Shown here piece after piece: positions 1 through 5,633 of a DNA stretch of 6,234 nucleotides. The notes under the pieces are model-generated. The model had not been told where the DNA came from, made no database searches, and was given only the letters and a program-made list of their open reading frames with translations. The stretch is from positions 1 through 6,234 of the forward strand of contig JAJAYG010000504.1 in the NCBI GenBank assembly GCA_026786335.1, given 5' to 3'. This stretch comes from Chitinophagales bacterium (GTDB lineage Bacteria > Bacteroidota > Bacteroidia > Chitinophagales > UBA10324). Numbering within the stretch: position 1 is the stretch's first letter; each line of letters begins with the position of its first letter. The position numbers and the translations under genes are program-made.

Positions 1-420
1 GTTCATTCTAAGTATTGCATCGTCAACCATGCTTCCAAAACCAAGCGCACGCATTTTAGATTCAACATCTTTTACTTCAGGAGGCATTAAGATTTTAATA
101 ATGTTGTTTTTAAAAAATGCATCGGTGATTGAAAGCTTGTTAGCACTATTGGTTGCGCCAATTTTCAATGCTTCCTTCAAACCGTTTGCTATCTGTTCAT
201 TGGTGCTTAAAGTTGTTTGAGTGCCTGGTGTTGTAGAAGAGGTTCCTGTCTTTGAACTTTTATCAGTGGTGGTTGCAGGAGTTGTGCTGGTGTCATGTGC
301 AATTGTAGTCCCTTTTTTTGTGATCTTTTTCATTGGCACACCGGTAGGTGTGGTTTGCTGTGCACATGAACTAAATGCAACTGAAATTGCCAAAATAATT
401 ACTGAGATTTTCTGAATCAT
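1..420 (-). CDS. DUF4197 family lipoprotein, 3' end outside window
   Basis: This gene reads leftward from the ATG at 420-418 and runs off the left edge, leaving 140 codons without a stop. The N-terminus is a lipoprotein signal: a Lys near the start, a hydrophobic stretch (about residues 5-16), then a lipobox-like FSSC with Cys19 as the likely lipidated residue. Residues 20-72 form a Thr/Ser/Pro-rich, low-complexity linker (for example TTPATTTDKSSKTGTSSTTP). From about residue 76 the sequence matches the DUF4197 pattern: GLKEAL, then a Gly/Asn-rich turn, FFKNNIIKILMPPEV, a stretch ending LGFGSMVDDAILRMN. In the family this continues into an RAAEDA-like segment, which must lie beyond the window. 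The function of DUF4197 is not established; the family consists mainly of exported or periplasmic proteins. The gene is divergent from cinA across a 141-bp gap. Family assignment is from recalled motifs, not a search. Confidence 0.85.
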   Translation of the reverse strand, partial: MIQKISVIILAISVAFSSCAQQTTPTGVPMKKITKKGTTIAHDTSTTPATTTDKSSKTGTSSTTPGTQTTLSTNEQIANGLKEALKIGATNSANKLSITDAFFKNNIIKILMPPEVKDVESKMRALGFGSMVDDAILRMN

Positions 421-532
421 GGTTGTTAATTTATTGAGTGCAAGTTATCAAAATCATGCCAATGCTTGGAAGAAATAAAAATTTGAAAAGCAGACACTCT
501 AAAATTTCATTCACCCCATTTACTTAAACACC

Positions 533-540
533 TTTCTTTG
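533..540 (+). promoter_or_regulatory. Possible -7 element for cinA
   Basis: TTTCTTTG followed by CACC resembles the Bacteroidota -7 element TAnnTTTG, with the second base T instead of A. It lies about 21 bases before the cinA start, which would give a short leader. No convincing TTG/TTTG -33 element is seen at the usual distance, so this is a weak call. Confidence 0.3.
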
Positions 541-561
541 CACCACTAAAATTAATATGGA

Positions 562-1812
562 ATGACGGCAACTATAGTAACCATTGGTGATGAACTTTTA
601 ATTGGGCAAGTGATTGATACCAACTCGGCTTTCATTGCACAAGAACTTGGAAAGATTGGAGTAATGGTGAAAAGAAGAATGGCTGTTGGTGATGATAAAA
701 TTGAAATCATTGAAGCACTTGATGAAGCAAAAAAATTGAGCGAATTGATTTTGATTACCGGCGGATTAGGTCCCACAAAAGATGACATCACCAAACAAAC
801 GCTCTGCGAATATTTTAAGAGCACTTTGGTTATGAATGAAGAAATAAAATTGATGGTGATTGACTTGTTCAGGAAACTCAATCGCCCGATGCCCGAAATA
901 AATTTGAAGCAAGCAGAGTTGCCACACAACTGCATTCCTATAAAAAACTTTTATGGCACTGCACCGGGTATGTGTTTTAAGCAGGAAGGGAAAATGTTTT
1001 TTTCAATGCCCGGTGTTCCTTTTGAAATGAAACCGATGATGGTTGATTCTGTAATCCCTGTTATCAAAAAAGAATTCAAAACACCTTTCATTATTCACCG
1101 AACCATTCACACGCAAGGGTTAGGCGAATCATTTCTTGCCGAACAGATAAAAGATTTTGAAGAAAATTTTCCTGCAAATTTCAAACTCGCTTACTTACCG
1201 CATTATTCCATTGTAAGGTTGCGCATTACTGCTATTGGTGAAAACGAGATTGAACTGAAAGAAAAAGTTGATTCACTTGAAAAACAAATTACAGATCGCA
1301 TTGGCGAAAATGTTTTTGGTTATGATGATACCACATTAGAAAAAACGATTGGAGAAATACTTAAGCAGCAACACAAAACAATTTCAACTGCTGAAAGCTG
1401 CACCGGTGGTTTGATCGCTCATAAATTGGTTTCTGTTGCCGGAGCATCGGATTATTTTATTGGTAGCATGGTGTGCTACTCTTACGATGCCAAGGAAAAT
1501 AATTTGGGGGTAAAGAAAAATACGCTTGACACTTTTGGTGCAGTAAGCGAAGAAACCGTTCGTGAAATGGTGCAGGGAGCTTTGCGAAATTTGAAAACAG
1601 ATTATGCCATTGCCGTCTCAGGTATTGCCGGCCCGGGAGGCGGAACGCCTGATAAACCTGTGGGCACAGTTTGGATTGCAGTAGGCAACAATGAAAAAAT
1701 TATTGCAAAAAGATTTCAGTTTGCCCGCACCCGCGAAATAATTATGGAGTATACAGCAATCACTGCATTGGGAATGGCGTGGAGATTTTTGAATGGGAAA
1801 GTTTTGAATTGA
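562..1812 (+). CDS. cinA: CinA family protein: MoCF-like domain plus nicotinamide-nucleotide amidohydrolase
   Basis: The 416-residue product is the usual length for two-domain CinA. The N-terminal COG1058/MoCF-biosynthesis-like domain (about residues 1-170) shows GDELLIGQVIDTNS (9-22), the TGGLGPTKDD loop (66-75), GTAPGM (132-137) and MPGVPFEM (149-156). In studied CinA proteins this domain hydrolyses ADP-ribose. The C-terminal PncC domain (about 255-412) carries AESCTGG (277-283), with Ser279 as the expected catalytic serine, FGAVSEETV (325-333) and SGIAGPGGGTPDKPVGTV (353-370). PncC deamidates nicotinamide mononucleotide to nicotinic acid mononucleotide, recycling NMN in the cytoplasm. All key motifs are present, so the enzyme is probably active. 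The start at 562 is required because the ATG at 557 reads Met-Glu-stop. No Shine-Dalgarno is seen, as is normal in Bacteroidota. The competence role implied by the name is not supported by anything nearby. Confidence 0.95.
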   Translation: MTATIVTIGDELLIGQVIDTNSAFIAQELGKIGVMVKRRMAVGDDKIEIIEALDEAKKLSELILITGGLGPTKDDITKQTLCEYFKSTLVMNEEIKLMVIDLFRKLNRPMPEINLKQAELPHNCIPIKNFYGTAPGMCFKQEGKMFFSMPGVPFEMKPMMVDSVIPVIKKEFKTPFIIHRTIHTQGLGESFLAEQIKDFEENFPANFKLAYLPHYSIVRLRITAIGENEIELKEKVDSLEKQITDRIGENVFGYDDTTLEKTIGEILKQQHKTISTAESCTGGLIAHKLVSVAGASDYFIGSMVCYSYDAKENNLGVKKNTLDTFGAVSEETVREMVQGALRNLKTDYAIAVSGIAGPGGGTPDKPVGTVWIAVGNNEKIIAKRFQFARTREIIMEYTAITALGMAWRFLNGKVLN

Positions 1813-1840
1813 AATATTTTAACTTTATGAAAAATATTTC
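1811..1840 (+). repeat. Perfect 10-bp inverted repeat at the end of cinA
   Basis: GAAATATTTT (1811-1820) and AAAATATTTC (1831-1840) are exact reverse complements separated by 10 bases. The left arm begins inside the cinA stop codon and the right arm ends 3 bases before the ATG of the next (broken) gene. It could be a weak transcript-end hairpin or a structure masking the next start. The stem has only one G-C pair and no clean T-run follows, so a classical intrinsic terminator is unlikely. Confidence 0.5.
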
Positions 1841-1843
1841 TTT

Positions 1844-2878
1844 ATGAAAGCAATTATTTTAATTTCAATTTTTATTTTTTCTCTTACAACATTAATTAAA
1901 GCTCAAACAACTGTTGGAGGTTTAATCAGCAGCAATACAACATGGACATCAAGTGGGAACCCATACATTGTAACTGTTGATTTACTCGTTGACATTCTCA
2001 TCTAATGTTTTTGAAACTGATTATTCAACAGCACTAATTCAAGGTATTAATTTAAACTATTTCACCTTAAAAAGTAATAATCTTAATTGCAATGTTGAAA
2101 ACGGAAGCGGCGATTTATATTTATTCGAAGCCGGGTCAACGCCAATAAATCTGGATTTTGACGCAACAAACAATTGGTGGGGAACAAATGATTCAATAGA
2201 AGTTGCAGATGAAATCTATGATTACTTTGACAATTTGCAAACCGGTGTTGTTGATTACAATCCATTTCTAAATGAACCCGATATTACTGCACCCGTTTCT
2301 CCAGTATGTGAATTTGTGAAGGTTGATTTAGGAGGCGGAACTATTCAATTCAATTGGTCGCGAAATAAGGAGAGTGATATTACCGGCTACAGAATTTATT
2401 GGGATACGCTGAATAGTTTTTCATTCAGCAATTTTATCGATGTTGGAAATGATACTACAGTTACGCTTTCAAATCTCGACTTCAATAAAATCTATGCAAT
2501 CACTGCTCATGATAATAATTCATTGACAGGTGGAATGCCTGATCAACTCAATGGTTTTGAAAGTTGGTATACTTACGTTACGACCAAAGTTTCAACATTA
2601 CTTCTACATCTAACGATGCTCAGTTGAATTCTGATAAAATTTCTGTTCGCGCATTCCCGAATCCAACCAACTCATATTTCACTTTGTCATTTTCTTCCAT
2701 TCAAAAGTCTGCACAGTTTATTTTAATCGATGTGGTCGGGAATATTGTTTTTGAAAAAACGATTAACAACCAAAATAAAATTGATGTTGCATGTAATGGA
2801 TTTTCTAAGGGCATTTACATGTATCGGGTTTTAGGTGAAGATGGAATAAGTCACTCGGGTAAAATTATTATCGAGTAA
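1844..2878 (+). pseudogene. Broken gene for a secreted beta-helix / fibronectin-like protein with T9SS tag
   Basis: Three consecutive pieces of one gene lie in alternating frames. Piece 1 (1844-2005) starts with a signal peptide, MKAIILISIFIFSLTTLIKA, cut before QTTVGG. It then has the opening strand typical of right-handed beta-helix proteins (ISSNTTWTSSGNPYIVT) and hits TAA at 2003. Piece 2 is open from 1974 to 2627 in another frame. It carries the end of a beta-helix (TNNWWGTND, coded from about 2166; DYNPFL) and a fibronectin type III-like region (about 2280-2575: TAPVSPV, DITGYRIYWD, YAITAHD). Piece 3, from about 2579 to the TAA at 2876, has a T9SS type A sorting domain (FPNPTNSYFTLSF, GKIIIE end). 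Joined, they give about 343 residues, which looks short for this architecture; the helix has almost no coils, so an internal deletion near 1974-2002 probably caused the first frame change. The second is a 5-bp duplication at 2573-2582. An intact ancestor would be secreted to the cell surface through T9SS. Its ligand or substrate is unknown. Confidence 0.85.
2573..2582 (+). repeat. 5-bp tandem duplication (TTACG x2) causing a frameshift
   Basis: TTACG occurs twice in direct succession (2573-2577 and 2578-2582). Deleting one copy gives codons ACT TAC GAC CAA AGT. This joins the fibronectin-like region (ESWYTY) directly to DQSFNITSTS and on to the T9SS tag, with no stop. With both copies present the frame ends at 2627 and the sorting domain is not read. 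Slipped-strand replication is the simple explanation. Confidence 0.85.
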
Positions 2879-2941
2879 TATTCCTTTCACAAAATCAAAG
2901 TGGTTTGCTTAATAAATTTACGTTTCCAGGAAAGATGCAAC

Positions 2942-2972
2942 TTGCTCAATCATCCCAATCGCACTACATTTG
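2942..2972 (+). promoter_or_regulatory. Bacteroidota-type promoter for the E2 gene
   Basis: TACATTTG at 2965-2972 matches the Bacteroidota primary-sigma -7 consensus TAnnTTTG exactly. A TTG at 2942-2944 lies 20 bases upstream and fits the -33 element. Transcription would start near 2979, leaving an A-rich leader of about 18 bases before the ATG at 2998, typical for the phylum. This suggests the E2 gene is transcribed on its own and not from the broken gene upstream. Confidence 0.55.
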
Positions 2973-2997
2973 ACCACTCGAAAAAAAATAATTTGCA

Positions 2998-4302
2998 ATG
3001 GCCGAAGTTGAATTGATAATGCCCAAAATGGGAGAGAGCATAATGGAAGCAACCATACTAAAATGGTTGAAGAATGAAGGCGATAAAGTGGCGCTTGATG
3101 AACCTGTGCTGGAGATTGCAACAGATAAAGTTGACAGTGAAGTTCCTTCGACACATGCAGGGGTGATTACAAAAATATTTTACAATGTAAATGATGTGGT
3201 GCCAGTGGGTAAGGTGATTGCAATTTTGCAAACCGATGCAGTAGCAAGCAAGCAAGTTGTTGCTTCAGTTCCCAAAACAGAAACAATAAAACAGCCGGAG
3301 AAAAAAGAAGTGATTACTCCAAGAGCAGAATCGAAACCTGTAATTACTGAAGGAAGATTTTATTCACCGCTTGTTTTAAACATTGCAAGAAGTGAAGGAA
3401 TTTCGATGAGTGTGTTAGATCAAATTCCGGGAACAGGTGAGGGCGGCAGAGTTACCAAGAAAGATATACTTGCTTACGTACAAAATAAAGATGAGCAAGT
3501 AGCTGCGCCAATTATTGAAGCGCCAAAAGTTGAAACAAGAACTGAAACTAAAGTTGAAGCAACGCATGATGCACCTGCTGTAGCTGTTACAGGCAATGTA
3601 GAAATTATAGAAATGGATCGCATGCGAAAACTAATTGCCGATCACATGGTAATGAGCAAGCGAACATCGGCACACGTAACTTCTTTTGTTGAAGCCGATG
3701 TAACCAATCTTGTTCAGTGGAGAGAAAAAGTGAAGAGTGCATTTGAAAAACGCGAAGGAGAAAAAATAACTTTTACGCCGTTGTTTATTGAAGCGGTTGT
3801 AAAAGCACTCAAAGATTTTCCTTTAGTGAATTCATCTGTTGACGGAACGAGAATCATTCGCAAGAAAGACATCAACATTGGAATGGCTGCGGCATTGCCA
3901 TCGGGAAATTTGATTGTGCCGGTAATAAAAAATGCAGACACGAAAAATCTGGTTGGGCTTACCAAAGAAGTAAATGATTTGGCGAAACGTGCACGTGCGG
4001 CGCAATTAAAACCCAGTGAAATTGAGGGTGGAACATTTACGCTCACTAACGTTGGAACATTTGGTAACCTGATGGGTACACCAATTATTAATCAACCGCA
4101 AGTTGCAATAATGGCAACCGGCGCCATCAAGAAAAAACCGGCAGTGCTTGAAACCCCGCAAGGAGATGTGATTGCGATAAGACACATGATGTTTCTCTCA
4201 CTCTCTTACGATCACCGCATTGTTGACGGCGCAATGGGTGGATCATTTTTAAGAAGAGTAGCAGATTACTTAGAAGGATTTGATTCGGCAAGAGAATTCT
4301 GA
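2998..4302 (+). CDS. 2-oxo acid dehydrogenase complex E2 (dihydrolipoyllysine acyltransferase)
   Basis: The 434-residue protein has the full E2 architecture. The lipoyl domain (about 1-78) has the lipoylation motif ATDKVDSEVP with Lys44 as the swinging-arm lysine. A charged, flexible linker follows (about 79-118), then the peripheral E1/E3-binding domain (121-160: SPLVLNIARSEGIS, GTGEGGRVTKKDIL). After a second linker rich in Ala, Pro, Glu and Thr (161-200) comes the trimer-forming catalytic domain (201-430), with GGTFTLTNVGTFG (344-356), GTPIINQPQVAIMATGAI (360-377) and the active-site HRIVDG, where His406 and Asp410 are expected to act. It transfers an acyl group from lipoyl-Lys to CoA in the cytoplasm. 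The catalytic signature looks closer to branched-chain or generic Bacteroidota E2 than to E. coli AceF or SucB, but the substrate cannot be fixed without neighbours: no E1 or E3 gene is in the window. The gene appears intact. Confidence 0.93.
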   Translation: MAEVELIMPKMGESIMEATILKWLKNEGDKVALDEPVLEIATDKVDSEVPSTHAGVITKIFYNVNDVVPVGKVIAILQTDAVASKQVVASVPKTETIKQPEKKEVITPRAESKPVITEGRFYSPLVLNIARSEGISMSVLDQIPGTGEGGRVTKKDILAYVQNKDEQVAAPIIEAPKVETRTETKVEATHDAPAVAVTGNVEIIEMDRMRKLIADHMVMSKRTSAHVTSFVEADVTNLVQWREKVKSAFEKREGEKITFTPLFIEAVVKALKDFPLVNSSVDGTRIIRKKDINIGMAAALPSGNLIVPVIKNADTKNLVGLTKEVNDLAKRARAAQLKPSEIEGGTFTLTNVGTFGNLMGTPIINQPQVAIMATGAIKKKPAVLETPQGDVIAIRHMMFLSLSYDHRIVDGAMGGSFLRRVADYLEGFDSAREF

Positions 4303-4355
4303 GATTTTAAAACTATCAATAATTATTTTTTTCATTCTTTAACTCACCTGCTAAC

Positions 4356-4778
4356 ATGAATATGTATACTTTATTAAAAGAATTTCACTCAGAGTTTCGC
4401 TGGCTTGTGCTTGCACTTGCTGTTATTGTTGTAATCATTTTCTTAATTGGTTTTATCGCGAAAAGAAAATATGGCAAAGCAGAAAATCTTACAAGTTTGT
4501 TCTACATGATCAGTTGCGATATTCAATTGTTAGCCGGTTTAGTGCTCTACATTTTTTTGAGTCCTGCCACGAGTTCATTTGCAATTGATATGAGCGATCC
4601 AACCTCACGTTTTCAATCAGTGGAACATCCTGTTACCATGTTGCTTGCAATTGTGTTTGCACACATAGGAAGAAGCAAATCGAAGAACGCAGCAACCGAT
4701 GCTTCGAAATTTAAGAAGGGATTAATTTGGTTTGCACTCTCACTTATTTTCATGTTATCGAGAATGCCGTGGAATTAA
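4356..4778 (+). CDS. Small four-helix inner-membrane protein, function unknown
   Basis: The 140-residue product has four predicted transmembrane segments, at about 15-34, 46-68, 90-104 and 121-137, separated by short polar loops (KRKYGKAEN; RSKSKNAATDASKFKK). Notable residues are the N-terminal HSEFRW (His11), a Cys-Asp-x-Gln in helix 2 (CDIQ, 54-57), EHPVTM (His91) and AHIG (His103), followed by a short basic loop. The layout recalls small Bacteroidota membrane proteins sometimes labelled cytochrome-b-like, and the histidines could be metal or haem ligands, but this is unproven. Translation may start at 4356 or at the second ATG at 4362 (MYTLLKEF); the second would fit the typical MY- start I recall for relatives. 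It follows the E2 gene by 53 bp on the same strand, with no clear promoter or Shine-Dalgarno in the gap, and converges with the peptidase remnant. Confidence 0.8.
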   Translation: MNMYTLLKEFHSEFRWLVLALAVIVVIIFLIGFIAKRKYGKAENLTSLFYMISCDIQLLAGLVLYIFLSPATSSFAIDMSDPTSRFQSVEHPVTMLLAIVFAHIGRSKSKNAATDASKFKKGLIWFALSLIFMLSRMPWN

Positions 4779-4849
4779 TCTGATGCGCTCTCTAATTATT
4801 TGCGATAAAATTTTTTACTGTGTTAATGTTCTTTTTGGATTGTTTATTT

Positions 4850-5389
4850 TTAAATCAGGAAATTTATCGGATAATAGGTTGCATTCTTATTATCAGTTAT
4901 TTCCTTTAGCTCGTTTTCCATTTCTTCATTGTCCCACATGTATTTTTTAGTGTTGACATAATTTAACGCATCGTTCAACGCATCATCTGTAGAAAGAATG
5001 TTTGAAGTATCAATCTTAGCTGGTAAAGTAAAATCAAGAACGATAGTTCCATTCATTCCGAGAAGCAAAGTACCTTTGCTATGCATAATATACATGCTAT
5101 TTTCTATTGGAATTCCTTCATAGGTTTGATAGTACCTATAATGCGTTAACCCTAACGAATCTGTTTCATCTTTCATAGAAATCAAATTAGAATTGGCATC
5201 TAATCCTAAAATTTTTGCTGCATCATAAGGATCAAAGTTTACCTGTTGAGATTCTTCAAGTGTAACAGACAATGCTGTGCAGCCATTTTCACCAATTATC
5301 AATTGCGCTAAATCAGATTATGAAAAGGCCTGTTGAAAAAAGCTCACTGTTATGAGTGAACTCAAAATTAGTTTGATTAAGTTTTTCAT
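4850..5389 (-). pseudogene. Remnant of a thermolysin/fungalysin-type metallopeptidase (signal peptide and propeptide only)
   Basis: Reading leftward from the ATG at 5389-5387, codons 1-23 encode a signal peptide (MKNLIKLILSSLITVSFF, then QQAFS). Codon 24 is TAA (5320-5318). The same frame then continues open for 155 codons (SDLAQLIIGENG onward) to a TAA at 4850-4852. The continuation contains an FTP (fungalysin/thermolysin propeptide) domain, with NFDPYDAAKILGL and THYRYYQTYEGIPIENS followed by IMHSKG, and a PepSY-like segment with DALNDALNYVNTKKYMWDNE, ending at NATYYP. In intact M4/M36 enzymes the zinc-binding HExxH catalytic domain follows, but here the sequence changes character after about 4868 (INFLI-stop) and no catalytic domain exists before the convergent gene's end at 4778. 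The gene is therefore broken twice: an early nonsense codon and loss of the 3' portion. A propeptide-only protein from a TTG at 5302 is conceivable but would lack an export signal. Confidence 0.82.
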
Positions 5390-5425
5390 GTTGTTTGTTT
5401 TTAAAATCAGTGAATGATTTAAATT

Positions 5426-5463
5426 TTGTTATAGATAAAAGGTTAAACCATTTATAATAACAA
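5426..5463. repeat. 38-bp imperfect palindrome upstream of the peptidase remnant
   Basis: Nested arms around a central A at 5445 pair as TTGTTAT/ATAACAA (5426-5432, 5457-5463), ATAAA/TTTAT (5435-5439, 5451-5455) and GGTT/AACC (5441-5444, 5446-5449). That is 16 pairs, broken by one mismatch and one small asymmetric interior gap. It ends 37 bases before the peptidase remnant's start codon, where an operator would overlap the promoter on the minus strand. The AT-rich stem and absence of a T-run argue against a terminator. An operator or cruciform is possible; a chance AT-rich palindrome cannot be excluded. Confidence 0.45.
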
Positions 5464-5563
5464 TACATCAATATTTATTTTCGAACAATACTACCCCTTT
5501 TTAAAACAGCATTAATGTTACAAATTTCTAGTTGATCAAAACATTGCCACCATATTAGGATAG

Positions 5564-5589
5564 TTCGAAGTTTAAAAATTGACTTCGAA
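5564..5589. repeat. 8-bp perfect inverted repeat downstream of the glycosyltransferase gene
   Basis: TTCGAAGT (5564-5571) and ACTTCGAA (5582-5589) are exact reverse complements with a 10-base AT-rich loop. The repeat lies about 45 bases beyond the glycosyltransferase stop on the minus strand, a plausible site for transcript-end processing. No T-run follows the stem on either strand, so it is not a standard intrinsic terminator. The rest of the 5390-5633 spacer is AT-rich and holds no gene that I can see apart from the palindrome at 5426-5463. Confidence 0.4.
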
Positions 5590-5633
5590 AAGTGAGGCAT
5601 CCATGTAAGAAAAAGATTGAACGGATTTAGCAA

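Noticed and set aside
29..415. Two plus-strand open frames opposite the DUF4197 gene
   Set aside because: They are antisense to a frame with a clear lipoprotein signal and family motifs, have no recognisable domains, and are explained as shadows.
552..935. Minus-strand open frame within cinA
   Set aside because: It is the complement of the conserved N-terminal CinA domain and shows no independent homology.
1974..2002. Programmed ribosomal frameshift in the beta-helix gene
   Set aside because: No slippery heptamer or downstream hairpin is apparent, and the missing helix coils point to a deletion.
1977..2627. An independent gene starting at a TTG at 1977
   Set aside because: The frame begins in the middle of a beta-helix protein with no signal peptide, and ends just after the 5-bp duplication. 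It is the middle piece of the broken gene.
2564..2878. A separate small T9SS-tagged protein from a TTG at 2564
   Set aside because: It lacks a signal peptide, without which T9SS export does not occur, and is joined to the upstream piece once one TTACG copy is removed.
3243..3256. AGCA tetranucleotide repeat (three copies and a bit) in the E2 gene as a phase-variation tract
   Set aside because: Three copies is too few for efficient slippage, it lies in a flexible linker, and the frame is intact; phase variation of a central metabolic enzyme is unlikely.
4779..4849. Bidirectional intrinsic terminator between the convergent genes
   Set aside because: T-runs are present, but the only nearby stem (around 4793-4812) has several mismatches and almost no G-C pairs.
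4732..4950. Plus-strand open frame across the convergent junction
   Set aside because: It overlaps the end of the membrane protein in another frame and the antisense of the peptidase remnant, with no domain features.
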